Source of the DNA: Rhodanobacteraceae bacterium
GTDB lineage: Bacteria > Pseudomonadota > Gammaproteobacteria > Xanthomonadales > Rhodanobacteraceae
DNA length: 64,000 bases
Assembly: GCA_004299705.1 (NCBI GenBank)
Contig: SCQS01000066.1
Span: 79,897 to 143,896 of the forward strand
Direction: 5' to 3'
Under the pieces are notes generated by a model, which was given only the letters and a program-made list of their open reading frames with translations, was not told the origin of the DNA and made no database searches. This document shows positions 39,484 through 47,561 of this stretch, in pieces. Each line of letters opens with the position of its first letter. Within the stretch, counting starts at the first letter, position 1. Position numbers and translations under genes: made by a program.

Positions 39484-40989
39484 CTATGCGGCGTGGGCCA
39501 GTTCATCGAGCCTCAAGCCCGCGCGCCGCGCAACGTCACGAATCGCATCGCTGTTGCCGGCATCAAGCCGCAGCTTGGCGCGTGTGACGGCAACATACAG
39601 GATGTTGCCTTCCTCGGGGTTCCACTTCCGGTAGCCCTGCTGGCCGGGCTTCTTGTCATCGCGGACCTTGAAGTCGCCAAGCAGCTCCACCGATTCGAAC
39701 TCCCTGCCCTTGGCCCGGTGCGTGGTCGAGAAGACCCGCTTGCACTGGGCCTCGTCCCGCTCGTTGCCCTCGGCGCGCCCGAGCTCGTCCAGCAGTTGCT
39801 CGGTACGGTAGGTTTCCACCAGGTCAACCAGCGGCCGCAAGTGCGCGTAGGGCGGATCGGCCGTGGCCTGCATCAGCGCGCGCCACGAGACGAACTCCAG
39901 CAGCTCGGGGTTGCTCGAGCGCTTCCCGCGCATCAGGTCCTGGATGCCGTACAACAGCGACTTCATCTCGGCGACCCCGCCGACCACGGCGTACTTGTTG
40001 TGGCGGTCGCGCATCTGGGTCTCGATCAGTTCCACGATCAGGGCGGCGTTGGTGCGTGCCACCACGGCCCGTGCCGGCTCCATGCGGCCCGCCACGTTGA
40101 CGGTCGAGCCGAGATCGGGCGAACCCTCGATGTGCAGGTCCTTGGCGCCGGCGTACTGTGCCAGCACCGAGTTGGCCAGGGTGGCGATCGCGGGGCCGAA
40201 CCGGAATGACCTGGTCAGCTTGCCGACCACGTCCACTTTGAACTGGCGCATAGCGTTGACTGCACCGCGCCAAGCGTAGATCTGCTGGTAGCGGTCGCCG
40301 ACGATCACGCGCTGGGCGTGCGTCTGCTCGGCCAGCAGCCGGATCATCAGGCCGCTGGTGTCCTGCGCCTCATCCAGCAGGATCGCGTCATACTCCAGCC
40401 GCGGGTGCGTAAGCGCCCACGACTTGAGGTACACGTCGTGCGTGATCGGCACCCGATCCCCGGGCGCCATCATTCGTTCCCACACCGCGCGCGCCTGTTC
40501 CAGCACGCAACGGGTGTAGCCACGATCGACATTGCCTTCGGCGTCCAGCAGCAGCGGCACATGATCGGTGGCGAGGTCGTCATCGCCGGAGCCGCAGAAG
40601 TTGGCGATGGTCTGCATGACCGCATAGCCGCCTTGGGTGGTGTCCGCGTGGGGCGCGAACACGCCGCTGCCCCAGCCGCAGGCCTGCGCCAACTGATAGC
40701 CGGTGACGCGGTTCTGCAGCCGGCCTTCGGCCCGCCACTGGCTGCCGCAGGATCGGTAGGCCAGGCTGTGGTTGGTACGTACGTCCACGTGCGCCGGGAA
40801 CCGCGATCGCGCTTCTTCGACGATCTTGCGTCCGAAACTCGTGTACAGCGTGCGCCCCTGGCGCGCGCCGCGGGCCATCAGGTAGCGCAAGGTGGTCGTC
40901 TTGCCCGAGCCCGCCGCGGCGTCGATCCGCAGGTCTTGACCGCTGTTGAAGGCGGCCAGACAGGTCTTTTGTTCCGCTGTGGCTTGCAT
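39484..40989 (-). CDS. UvrD-family DNA helicase
   Basis: 501 residues. Walker A DAAAGSGKTTTL near residues 23-34, TSFGRK, LLDEAQDTS (Walker B) near 206-214, VIVGDRYQQIYAWRGA, TRSFRFG, THRAKGREFE and YVAVTRAKLRL supply all superfamily 1 motifs. The short length and motif wording are close to the FBH1-like branch. A 3'-5' helicase acting in recombination or in clearing forks. Rightmost start has TGGAG upstream. Part of the shared regulon. Confidence 0.9.
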   Translation of the reverse strand: MQATAEQKTCLAAFNSGQDLRIDAAAGSGKTTTLRYLMARGARQGRTLYTSFGRKIVEEARSRFPAHVDVRTNHSLAYRSCGSQWRAEGRLQNRVTGYQLAQACGWGSGVFAPHADTTQGGYAVMQTIANFCGSGDDDLATDHVPLLLDAEGNVDRGYTRCVLEQARAVWERMMAPGDRVPITHDVYLKSWALTHPRLEYDAILLDEAQDTSGLMIRLLAEQTHAQRVIVGDRYQQIYAWRGAVNAMRQFKVDVVGKLTRSFRFGPAIATLANSVLAQYAGAKDLHIEGSPDLGSTVNVAGRMEPARAVVARTNAALIVELIETQMRDRHNKYAVVGGVAEMKSLLYGIQDLMRGKRSSNPELLEFVSWRALMQATADPPYAHLRPLVDLVETYRTEQLLDELGRAEGNERDEAQCKRVFSTTHRAKGREFESVELLGDFKVRDDKKPGQQGYRKWNPEEGNILYVAVTRAKLRLDAGNSDAIRDVARRAGLRLDELAHAA

Positions 40990-41010
40990 TACATGTCTCC
41001 AGGTGAATTT

Positions 41011-41076
41011 CCGGCTGGTGCCGGTTCATGGAGACGGCGACGTGCGCCACGATGGGTGCGTTGCGCGGCATGACTA
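41011..41076 (-). promoter_or_regulatory. Shared leader module (UvrD-family helicase)
   Basis: TAG-TCATGCCG-CGCAACG at 41059-41076; 31 nt; GAA and stem CCGGC/GCCGG. Confidence 0.7.
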
Positions 41077-41109
41077 TGGGATCGCGATGGCGCGGCGGTC
41101 GCGCGCAAT

Positions 41110-41140
41110 GAAAACCCCGGGCTCGCGAGAGTCCGGGGTT
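41110..41140 (-). terminator. Intrinsic terminator
   Basis: AACCCCGG(GC)TC...GA(GT)CCGGGGTT stem; ends the gene at 41147. Confidence 0.8.
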
Positions 41141-41146
41141 GGCGTG

Positions 41147-41359
41147 TCAGTGGTAACCGAAGGTGAGGGCTTCGGTCGTGGCGGGCCCGAAATAGATCGT
41201 TTCGAGCCCCTTGTCGGTGAAGTACATCCCGCCACCGTTTGCGACGATGGCCGGTGCGCCCGTGCGCGCCACGAACCAGACCTTGGACCAGGCGATGTCG
41301 CCACGCCATGCGTGGCCCACGGCGCGGAAGGTGCGCCGGATGCGGATGTGAAGCGGCAT
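41147..41359 (-). CDS. Small basic hypothetical protein
   Basis: 70 residues from ATG 41359 (GGAGAA upstream). HIRIRRTFRAVGHAWRGD then strands up to EALTFGYH. Unknown. Confidence 0.6.
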   Translation of the reverse strand: MPLHIRIRRTFRAVGHAWRGDIAWSKVWFVARTGAPAIVANGGGMYFTDKGLETIYFGPATTEALTFGYH

Positions 41360-41380
41360 ATCGTGATTCTCCGTTTGGTT

Positions 41381-41447
41381 GCCGGCGGATGCCGGGATTG
41401 CCATCCAGCGCCACCGGCCGCCGCCGCGCTGTTGCGCGGGAGTGCCA
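41381..41447 (-). promoter_or_regulatory. Shared leader module (gene at 41359)
   Basis: TGG-CACTCCCG-CGCAACA at 41430-41447; CAA instead of GAA after 29 nt; stem CCCGGC/GCCGG. Confidence 0.75.
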
Positions 41448-41469
41448 TGCGAACAGGTGTGCCGCACGC

Positions 41470-41503
41470 GAAAGGAAACGCCGCCTGGGTGAACAGGCGG
41501 CGT
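41470..41503 (-). terminator. Intrinsic terminator, CGCCGCCTG family
   Basis: ACGCCGCCTG-GGTGAA-CAGGCGGCGT; ends the gene at 41516. Confidence 0.85.
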
Positions 41504-41515
41504 CGGGATCTTCAG

Positions 41516-42070
41516 TCAGGCTGCGCGCGGTGGCGCCGGCGATGATTCCGCGGAGCTCTTGGCATCATCGGCGTTGAGCTTGTCGGCACGCTTCTGCGCG
41601 TTGCTCTGGTTGTTGAACTCGCCGGGCAGAGTCACCTGCTCGTCGATGTCGAACACGCGGAACGGCGAATGCTGGCCGCCTACGCACAGGGCGCTTTCTT
41701 CGTGGGGCGATGCGTGCCCCTTCACGATGTAGCGCGGCAGTCCGCTGCGGATGCGCAGCGCGCGCGCCACGGCGGGTGTCGCGGCATTTTCGGTGCCGCC
41801 AAACCCAAGCACTGCCTCGCGGGCGAGCGTCAGGCGCTGCTCGTAGGGCATGTCCTTGGTGATTTCCAGCACATCCATCGCGCGCCACGCCGCGACGCCT
41901 TCCTGCAGGCCGCGCACGGTGTGCTGGGCGAGGAAGCACGCACAGGTGAACGCGACCGTCCACCTCACCTGCTCCGGCGCGCCGCCCTTGCAGTCCTCAT
42001 GGTCCTCGAGCGAGAACGTCACGATCTGCGCCAGGACCTCGGGCAGCGTGAATCCGAATTGTTCTTTCAT
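41516..42070 (-). CDS. Hypothetical helical protein
   Basis: 184 residues from ATG 42070 (TGGAGAA upstream). Cys-containing helices FTCACFLAQHTVRGLQEG and a hydrophilic C terminus (FNNQSNAQKRADKLNAD). Unknown. Confidence 0.65.
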   Translation of the reverse strand: MKEQFGFTLPEVLAQIVTFSLEDHEDCKGGAPEQVRWTVAFTCACFLAQHTVRGLQEGVAAWRAMDVLEITKDMPYEQRLTLAREAVLGFGGTENAATPAVARALRIRSGLPRYIVKGHASPHEESALCVGGQHSPFRVFDIDEQVTLPGEFNNQSNAQKRADKLNADDAKSSAESSPAPPRAA

Positions 42071-42083
42071 GGGTTCTCCATCC

Positions 42084-42152
42084 GCCGGCGAGATGCCGGG
42101 CGCGCAAGCCGAAGACCGGCGGTCGAGAGGGTCGTGTTGCGCGGGCGTGGCA
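42084..42152 (-). promoter_or_regulatory. Shared leader module (gene at 42070)
   Basis: TGC-CACGCCCG-CGCAACA at 42135-42152; GAA is lost (GCG), stem CCGGC/GCCGG kept. Confidence 0.65.
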
Positions 42153-42171
42153 CGCGCGCGGCGCGCCCGCG

Positions 42172-42207
42172 CACGAAAAAACGCCGCCTGCGTGAACAGG
42201 CGGCGTT
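42172..42207 (-). terminator. Intrinsic terminator, CGCCGCCTG family
   Basis: ACGCCGCCTG-CGTGAA-CAGGCGGCGT with six A upstream; ends the gene at 42213. Confidence 0.85.
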
Positions 42208-42212
42208 GGTGG

Positions 42213-42740
42213 TCAAGCGGTAGCGTTGTCGCGCGCGGCTCGTTCGCGTGCGGCCTGCAGGGCCTTGTAGGTCGCCTTGGCGTCCTCGATGTCTTCGCCT
42301 TCGTAGGCGCTGACGATGTCGTGAGCGCCGAACATGCGACACTTCGAGCGCGCATCCTCGGCGGTGATCGCCTGGCAGGTGAACGCGAGGACCTCGCCGG
42401 GCAGATCGCTGTCGCGGTAGAGAACCACCCAGGGTCGGGTGGCGGTGTCCACTGCGAGCCACTTGAGCATACCGGCGAACTCAGTCGCCACCTTGGCGAG
42501 CAGCTCGGGATCATTGCGGTCCCACGAATCGCCGCGGATGAACTCGTTGACCGTGGCCGAGCACTGGTTGCCGGGAATGGTGTACACGATGCTGGCGCAG
42601 CGGTCTTCTTCCATCACGCGGGCGACAGCGGAAGGGCCGTCTTCGGCCATGCCGGTCCAGATATGGTGCGGCTTGTTCGCGTCGAGGTGGCGATCGCGCC
42701 ACAGCACGATCCACGGCTGGAGCTTGTCGTCGTCGTTCAT
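42213..42740 (-). CDS. Tandem WIVLYR-type domain protein
   Basis: 175 residues holding two copies of the domain: QPWIVLWRDRHLD and TGMAEDGPSAVARVMEED at the N terminus, then RPWVVLYRDSDLPGEVLAFT and AEDARSKCRMFG from about residue 104. The linker (LLAKVATEFAGMLKW) matches REFAKLLAM in the 35544-36002 protein. Second gene of a two-gene unit. Confidence 0.7.
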   Translation of the reverse strand: MNDDDKLQPWIVLWRDRHLDANKPHHIWTGMAEDGPSAVARVMEEDRCASIVYTIPGNQCSATVNEFIRGDSWDRNDPELLAKVATEFAGMLKWLAVDTATRPWVVLYRDSDLPGEVLAFTCQAITAEDARSKCRMFGAHDIVSAYEGEDIEDAKATYKALQAARERAARDNATA

Positions 42741-42904
42741 GCGAGCACTTCCACGCCGAGGTCGCGGGCCTCATCGACCATCGCGTCTACATCGACGTCG
42801 CTATCGAGCGGCTCGCCCTTGTTCAGGCTGACCAGCGTTTCGAGCGCATCCTTGAGCAGGGCCTCGAGGCGTTGCTCGCGGCTGGGGGTGGGCGTATCGC
42901 CCAT
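42737..42904 (-). CDS. 55-residue acidic protein
   Basis: Starts MGDTPTPSREQRLEALLKDA; helical with an Asp-rich loop (DSDVDVDAMVDEA). Overlaps the next gene by 4 nt. AAGGAGAG upstream. Confidence 0.6.
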   Translation of the reverse strand: MGDTPTPSREQRLEALLKDALETLVSLNKGEPLDSDVDVDAMVDEARDLGVEVLA

Positions 42905-42920
42905 GGCGTCTCTCCTTCGT

Positions 42921-42988
42921 ACCGGCGGGTGCCGGGGTTCGCGGGAGGGTGGCCGCGGCCCGCGCGCGCCTGTTGCGTGGCGTGACCA
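42921..42988 (-). promoter_or_regulatory. Shared leader module (gene at 42904)
   Basis: TGG-TCACGCCA-CGCAACA at 42971-42988; 30 nt; GAA and stem CCCCGGC/GCCGG. Confidence 0.8.
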
Positions 42989-43017
42989 TGAGGCGTGGTG
43001 AGGGCGCGCAGCATCCA

Positions 43018-43060
43018 CGCAGATTGCGGGGATGCAAATTGCGGTGACGCAGACCACGGG
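43018..43060. repeat. Short direct repeats upstream of a basic-protein gene
   Basis: CAGATTGCGGGGATGC, then AAATTGCGGTGACGC, then ACGCAGACC: two imperfect copies of (A)ATTGCGGNGANGC. Confidence 0.4.
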
Positions 43061-43166
43061 AACGCGGACCGATGCGCACGCGGAGGGGTGGTCGAGCTGC
43101 TGCTGGTCGTGGGTTGCAATGAAAAACACATATGGGTGTCACCCACGTCCAAGAAAGGAGGACACG

Positions 43167-43547
43167 ATGGTCACCCACAGCAACCATGGCAGCAAGGCGC
43201 CCGAAGACCGATTCAGCGCGATTCAGGCAATTTTCTCCAACCCCAAGGATCCACTAGGTCGTTACGCCCGTAGGCACTGGCCACGGGAATGCTTCCCGTC
43301 CCGGGTCGCCGAGGGGGATGTCTACGGCTACGTCCTTTGGCGGTTCATCCGCGCGAAGCGCGCCCACATGGCCAGGCGGGAGGCATGGGTGCGCCCGCCG
43401 GTGATCCTGCGGATCGGGGTGCGCATCAGCCAATGCAGGCTCGCGCGGGCGTTGCGCACGATCAGGCGCGCGCTTCACCGCCACAGCCGGCGCCAGCGGC
43501 GTAAGCGACGGGTCCGCCCTGCCCCGCCCGCAGAACCCGGCCCGTAG
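43167..43547 (+). CDS. Arg-rich basic protein on the opposite strand to its neighbours
   Basis: 126 residues from ATG 43167 behind a near-perfect AAAGGAGG. The last 60 residues are extremely basic (LRTIRRALHRHSRRQRRKRR) and probably bind nucleic acid. It is the only plus-strand gene in a 15-kb minus-strand array and has no clear shared module. Confidence 0.6.
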   Translation: MVTHSNHGSKAPEDRFSAIQAIFSNPKDPLGRYARRHWPRECFPSRVAEGDVYGYVLWRFIRAKRAHMARREAWVRPPVILRIGVRISQCRLARALRTIRRALHRHSRRQRRKRRVRPAPPAEPGP

Positions 43548-43571
43548 CTGGAAGTCGGGCGCCACGCGCGC

Positions 43572-43604
43572 AATAAAACAGCCGCCCCGTGGAGGGCGGC
43601 TGTT
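43572..43604 (-). terminator. Intrinsic terminator
   Basis: ACAGCCGCCC-CGTGG-AGGGCGGCTGT stem with A-run; ends the gene at 43666. Confidence 0.85.
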
Positions 43605-43665
43605 GGTGTGCACTGTAGCCGGATCGGCCAAGCGGGTACGTGCCCGCCGGAAACAGCCGGGGCCT

Positions 43666-44547
43666 TCAGTCGAACCGGCGCTCCCAGGCATCGCGAAGCG
43701 CGCTTGCCCGGTCGGGATCGAAATACTCGAGCATTCCGGTTTCCTCAAGCTCGTCGCCGTAGAACCCCCAGCAGGAGTCCTGCAGCCGGCCGGCGCGGTC
43801 CATGACCTCGAACCCCCACACGTTGCCGCGCAGGTACTGGTCGTAGGTCAGGAGCTCGGCATCCATGCAGGCGCGGGCCTTGGTCTCGTCGCCGGCGAAC
43901 TCACGGTCGAGCGTCTCGCGGGTCATGTAATGGACGCCAACCAGGCCGGAGTCCCACACGTCCGTCGGCGTGCCGTGACTGATCGTGATGCCGCTGTGGT
44001 CGTACAGCGAGAGCGGGATCGCGATGGCGACGTCCTCGCGCACGAAGCGCCGGGTTTCGCTGTTCTCGAGGCACGCGCGGAGCGCCTTGATGGCGGTGTC
44101 GATCGCGTCGAGGGTCCACGGCCCGAAATCCTCCACGCCTTCGGCGTATTCCGGATCTTCGCGCATGGCCTCGATGCGGCCTTCCAGCGTCTCGTAGGTC
44201 TCGCACAGCATGTCCATCGCGTACTCGATGCCGTCGACGCTCATCCAGCGACCGTCCACCATGGCGCCCTCGACTTCATCGAAGGGGTCTTCGGCGTTCT
44301 TGTCGCCGAGCGTGTAGCGGCGGTGCTGGCAGAACATCACGCCGACGTTGTCGTCGTCGCGCGGGTTCGTGGGGTTGCGATCCGTCAGGACCTTGACGAC
44401 GGGGCGCTCCATTTCCTCGATGAAGGCGTCGATCGCCGTGCTGGTCTCGTCCGGGACCCCGGGCGAGGTCGAAAGGGATTGCAGCAAGCCGAGCGACCGT
44501 TGCAGGTCGGCAGCATAGGTGTCGCAGCCACGCGCCTTGGTGACCAT
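43666..44547 (-). CDS. Hypothetical acidic protein
   Basis: 293 residues from ATG 44547. Helical first half (YAMDMLCETYETLEGRIEAM), then IAIPLSLYDHSGITISHG and MTRETLDREFAGDETKA, a wording reminiscent of large plasmid or phage proteins of unknown role. Independent unit. Confidence 0.65.
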   Translation of the reverse strand: MVTKARGCDTYAADLQRSLGLLQSLSTSPGVPDETSTAIDAFIEEMERPVVKVLTDRNPTNPRDDDNVGVMFCQHRRYTLGDKNAEDPFDEVEGAMVDGRWMSVDGIEYAMDMLCETYETLEGRIEAMREDPEYAEGVEDFGPWTLDAIDTAIKALRACLENSETRRFVREDVAIAIPLSLYDHSGITISHGTPTDVWDSGLVGVHYMTRETLDREFAGDETKARACMDAELLTYDQYLRGNVWGFEVMDRAGRLQDSCWGFYGDELEETGMLEYFDPDRASALRDAWERRFD

Positions 44548-44562
44548 AGGATGTCTCTCCGA

Positions 44563-44629
44563 GCCGGCGGATGCCGGGTTCGCTGGTCGGTGGCCGCGCG
44601 CCGCGCGCACGTGTTGCGCGGCATTGCCA
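44563..44629 (-). promoter_or_regulatory. Shared leader module (gene at 44547)
   Basis: TGG-CAATGCCG-CGCAACA at 44612-44629; 30 nt; GAA and stem CCGGC/GCCGG. Confidence 0.8.
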
Positions 44630-44652
44630 TGCCGGTCGCGGCGAAGCGCCAA

Positions 44653-44688
44653 CAGGAAAGCCCCGGCTCCAGGTGGAGTCGGGGCTTG
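44653..44688 (-). terminator. Intrinsic terminator
   Basis: AAGCCCCGGCTCC...GGAGTCGGGGCTT stem; ends the gene at 44719. Confidence 0.85.
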
Positions 44689-44718
44689 GTGCTGGTCAGG
44701 GCACCGCCAGACGTTTGT

Positions 44719-45483
44719 CTAGCAGGGCGAATACACGGTCCAGCCGAGCTGGTACAGGGCGTCGTGCGCAGCGGCATCGACACTCGTGGCGTCGATCTCG
44801 AAGCTCTCGTTGCCGTCGGTGTTCTTCCGTACCACGAACGTCTGCGTGGATTGGCCCGCCGGCGGCTCGCTCGTCCTGTGCGTCGTACCGGCTCGGGCGG
44901 TGGCGATGGCCTCGCGCAGGGTTTCGCACCCGCGCACCATGAACGCGCCGTCGCAGGCCCCATTGGAGATGCTCCAGCGGGACGTTTCTCGGTGGGAGAT
45001 GTGCAGGGTGTCGTGCTTGGCGAGCCAATCCAGGAGCGCCGTGTCATCCACGGGTTGCGTTTCCTGCGGGACGGCCACGTCCGCACCGCCCAGCAGCGTA
45101 TCGAGGGACACCGACACGGATTCGGCCCGGAAGCCGGTGTGGTGTTCGAACGCGTAGAGGTGGGCCGTGTCGCCGAACACCGCCAGCGATTTGCCGTCGA
45201 AGGGCACGTCGGTGGTCAGAGCTTTCGCTTCGTCCTGCGTCAGCTCGACGCACTCTTCGTCATCGAGCCGTTCGGCCAAGGTATCGCCGCACGTTTCGGG
45301 GATCGTGAAACCGCCGCGCAGATCGACCACGACGTGCCGGTAGCCGCAAGCCTTCACGGTTTCCCGGGCCTTGCGAATGGTCTTGCGCATCGCGTCGGTC
45401 AGTGTCCACACGAAGCACGCCGGGCATGGCACGCACAGGCTTTCGCGGGCCATCTCGGCCTTCAGGGCGAAAATCTTGTCCAT
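44719..45483 (-). CDS. Hypothetical protein
   Basis: 254 residues from ATG 45483. Cys pair CVPCPACF near residue 17, and a C-terminal strand-helix segment (QTFVVRKNTDGNESFEIDAT then VDAAAHDALYQLGW) with the plan of the small-domain family. Unknown. Confidence 0.65.
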   Translation of the reverse strand: MDKIFALKAEMARESLCVPCPACFVWTLTDAMRKTIRKARETVKACGYRHVVVDLRGGFTIPETCGDTLAERLDDEECVELTQDEAKALTTDVPFDGKSLAVFGDTAHLYAFEHHTGFRAESVSVSLDTLLGGADVAVPQETQPVDDTALLDWLAKHDTLHISHRETSRWSISNGACDGAFMVRGCETLREAIATARAGTTHRTSEPPAGQSTQTFVVRKNTDGNESFEIDATSVDAAAHDALYQLGWTVYSPC

Positions 45484-45497
45484 GGGTTCCTCTTGAT

Positions 45498-45566
45498 GCC
45501 GGCGGGATGCCGGGTTCGCGGGGTGCGCGCGCGTTGCGGCGCCGGTGCTGTTGCGGGAAGTGTCCA
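45498..45566 (-). promoter_or_regulatory. Shared leader module (gene at 45483)
   Basis: TGG-ACACTTCC-CGCAACA at 45549-45566; 31 nt; GAA and stem CCGGC/GCCGG. Confidence 0.8.
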
Positions 45567-45587
45567 CGCTGACTGCGACACGATTCC

Positions 45588-45619
45588 AAAAGGAAAGCCC
45601 CGGCGTGATGCCGGGGCTT
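45588..45619 (-). terminator. Intrinsic terminator
   Basis: AAGCCCCGGC-GTGAT-GCCGGGGCTT stem with A-rich flank; ends the gene at 45643. Confidence 0.85.
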
Positions 45620-45642
45620 GTGGAGGGATGCAACGGAGTCGC

Positions 45643-46107
45643 TTACGCCACCCGCGCCTTGGCGCGAGCCTTGGCACGCGCCATGAGCGCTTGGACCTTC
45701 GGGACGATCACAAGGACCTCGGGGTGCTCCCGGTGGTGTTCCAGGAGACGGCTCAAGTGGTAGGCGGTTTCTGGGGCCAGCTTCCTCCGCAGTCGAGCGG
45801 ACCTGAAATACGAGAGCTCATCTTCGACGCCGCATTCGGTGAGCGTGTAGTCGAGCAAGGCACCACAGTCTTCGCAATGACAGCACCCGTCGTTGTCCTG
45901 CTGCCAGCCGCCATCGACGAATTCCGCGTCGCCGGCCGCAACATGCTTCTGCGCACACTCGAGGCAGTACGAAGGGCCTTGGTCCGCGTTCTGCCCGCCC
46001 AACCAGTGGGGATATGGCACGTCGATCTGGTGTGCAATGGCCTCGAGGCGCCTCACGAGCGCATCCACAGTCGAGGCCCTGGGTTTGGCCGTTTTCTTGC
46101 TGGCCAT
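45643..46107 (-). CDS. Zinc-ribbon protein
   Basis: 154 residues; AAGGAGG lies at the right distance from ATG 46107. CLECAQKH near residue 45 and GCCHCEDCG near 72 form a zinc site; the C-terminal third is helical and basic (ARAKARAKARVA). Confidence 0.65.
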   Translation of the reverse strand: MASKKTAKPRASTVDALVRRLEAIAHQIDVPYPHWLGGQNADQGPSYCLECAQKHVAAGDAEFVDGGWQQDNDGCCHCEDCGALLDYTLTECGVEDELSYFRSARLRRKLAPETAYHLSRLLEHHREHPEVLVIVPKVQALMARAKARAKARVA

Positions 46108-46122
46108 CATTTCCTCCTTCAT

Positions 46123-46190
46123 GGTGCGAAATGCACCTTCCGCATGGAAGGGGCGTCGAGGCTGCCCGCCGGTGTTGCGGGCATTGCCCA
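46123..46190 (-). promoter_or_regulatory. Shared leader module (gene at 46107)
   Basis: TGG-GCAATGCC-CGCAACA at 46173-46190; 32 nt; GAA and stem GGTGC/GCACC, unlike the common stem. Confidence 0.8.
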
Positions 46191-46220
46191 TTCGCAGCGC
46201 GCCACGTACGCCGGGCCAGA

Positions 46221-46252
46221 AACGAAAACACCCTCGCCGAAGCGAGGGTGTG
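46221..46252 (-). terminator. Intrinsic terminator
   Basis: ACACCCTCGC-CGAA-GCGAGGGTGT stem with A-run; ends the gene at 46280. Confidence 0.85.
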
Positions 46253-46279
46253 GGTTCGTCATGGCGCTGTGCGCGGAGC

Positions 46280-46426
46280 TTACGCTGCGGTGCCAGCGTG
46301 ATCGTGATGGTCGCCAGGAGCCGGGCTGCCTGGGCGGCGCATTTGCGCGAGCAGGAAGCCGATGGCCGCAAGGCCGCTGCCGGCGGTCAGGCCGACGATC
46401 ATCCAGATGGCAGGTGTCATCACCAT
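46280..46426 (-). CDS. 48-residue membrane peptide
   Basis: Starts MVMTPAIWMIVGLTAGSGL; one transmembrane helix, then a His-rich tail (GDHHDHAG). AAGGAGG upstream lies in the end of the previous gene, so the two are co-translated. Confidence 0.6.
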   Translation of the reverse strand: MVMTPAIWMIVGLTAGSGLAAIGFLLAQMRRPGSPAPGDHHDHAGTAA

Positions 46427-46427
46427 A

Positions 46428-46724
46428 TCAGCCTCCTTGGTCGTCGTGGTTGTCTTGGCGGGAGAGGATGAAACCTCCAATCCACGTGAGGATGATACCA
46501 CACGCGAACGCCCACCATCCCCACGGCGGATGAGAGTGGAGCACGACACTTGTGGTGCCGCCCACCACCGCGGCGACGCCAACGGTTCGGAACCATACCG
46601 ACCAGTAGCGGCGTTTCCTCGCGGTGTTCATCTGGAGGGCCAGCAGGATCAGTATGCCGATCCAGTGACCCACCATCCACGCGACCAGCTTTGCACGCGC
46701 CACGGATGAGGTGGCTATTTTCAC
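46428..46724 (-). CDS. Small multi-helix membrane protein
   Basis: 98 residues from GTG 46724 behind AAGGAGG. Three hydrophobic segments (GHWIGILILLALQM, TVGVAAVVGGTTSVVL, WGWWAFACGIILTWIGGFIL). It forms a two-gene membrane unit with the 48-residue peptide, like the pair at 30956-31353. Confidence 0.65.
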   Translation of the reverse strand: MKIATSSVARAKLVAWMVGHWIGILILLALQMNTARKRRYWSVWFRTVGVAAVVGGTTSVVLHSHPPWGWWAFACGIILTWIGGFILSRQDNHDDQGG

Positions 46725-46745
46725 GGTCTTGGAATCCTCCTTTGG

Positions 46746-46814
46746 ACCGGCAGAATACCGGGTTCGACGGGGGGACGTGCGCGGCCGCGCCGCCGCTGTT
46801 GCGGCATATAACCA
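46746..46814 (-). promoter_or_regulatory. Shared leader module (gene at 46724)
   Basis: TGG-TTATATGC-CGCAACA at 46797-46814; 31 nt; GAA and stem CCGG(TA)/CCGG with imperfect pairing. Confidence 0.75.
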
Positions 46815-46826
46815 GATGAGCGTGGG

Positions 46827-47561
46827 TCAGAGGTCGCCAGGCGATGGGCCGAAGTGGTCGACCCAGCCGGTGTTGATCCAGGTGTAGCCGCAGGCGCTGA
46901 GCGCGCGCCGGATGGCGGTCTGGCCGCGGCCGCTTTCGAGGCGCGTGGTGTGGACGTCCGTCCACAGGCCGGGGCCGTTCGGGGGATCGTAGAGCAGGTA
47001 CACGGCGCCGCCGCCCGGGCATTGGATGGAATTCCAGGTGATGCCGCCGAGCGTCTTGCCGTCGGCGTGCAGTTCCGCGGCGAGGCGGATGGCCGGCGGC
47101 CATGTGGTGGAATGGTTGCCGGTGCTGATGAGCCGGCGCCACGCGGCATCCTTGTGCGCCGAGGTGACGGTCATCTTGCGTTCGGGCAGGCCTGCCGGGA
47201 ACACCTCGACGGGACGCACCAGCGTCAACTCGGTGAGGCACCAGTTGGCGAGCTTGGCGGGCTCGAGGTACACCCGGTGGCCGGGCAGGATCGGGGCGTT
47301 GCGGAACAGCGCTTCGAACAGCGCGGCCGCGCCGGTGCTGGCGACGTAGGACATGGCGACCGCGGCGGGGCCGGAATGACCGGCAACGTGCTGCGCCAAC
47401 CGGCCCGTGGAATACGGGTTGCCGAGGCGTGGATCCACGCGGACGCGCTTTCCGGTGGCGAGTTCGTCCACCCAGTACGGATGGACCTTGAGGTAGCGCG
47501 CGGGCGGCATCCATTCGAACGCGACCCGATCGAACAGGGTCGGCGCAGGTCTACCAGACAT
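46827..47561 (-). CDS. RES-domain toxin (predicted NAD-degrading)
   Basis: 244 residues from ATG 47561, overlapping the antitoxin gene by 11 nt. YSTGRLAQHV, AMSYVASTGAAALFEALF and a conserved Arg upstream fit the R-E-S triad of RES toxins (MbcT/ParT), which consume NAD or ADP-ribosylate targets. Antitoxin-toxin order supports it. Confidence 0.75.
   Translation of the reverse strand: MSGRPAPTLFDRVAFEWMPPARYLKVHPYWVDELATGKRVRVDPRLGNPYSTGRLAQHVAGHSGPAAVAMSYVASTGAAALFEALFRNAPILPGHRVYLEPAKLANWCLTELTLVRPVEVFPAGLPERKMTVTSAHKDAAWRRLISTGNHSTTWPPAIRLAAELHADGKTLGGITWNSIQCPGGGAVYLLYDPPNGPGLWTDVHTTRLESGRGQTAIRRALSACGYTWINTGWVDHFGPSPGDL

Noticed and set aside
42917..43020. A shared module for the plus-strand gene at 43167
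   Set aside because: GTGAGGGCGCGCAGCA is only loosely similar and no GAA-hairpin stands 30-32 nt downstream.
43603..46533. Very long plus-strand frame of 976 codons
   Set aside because: It is the antisense shadow of three minus-strand genes that have leaders, ribosome sites and terminators; long shadows are common at this G+C content.
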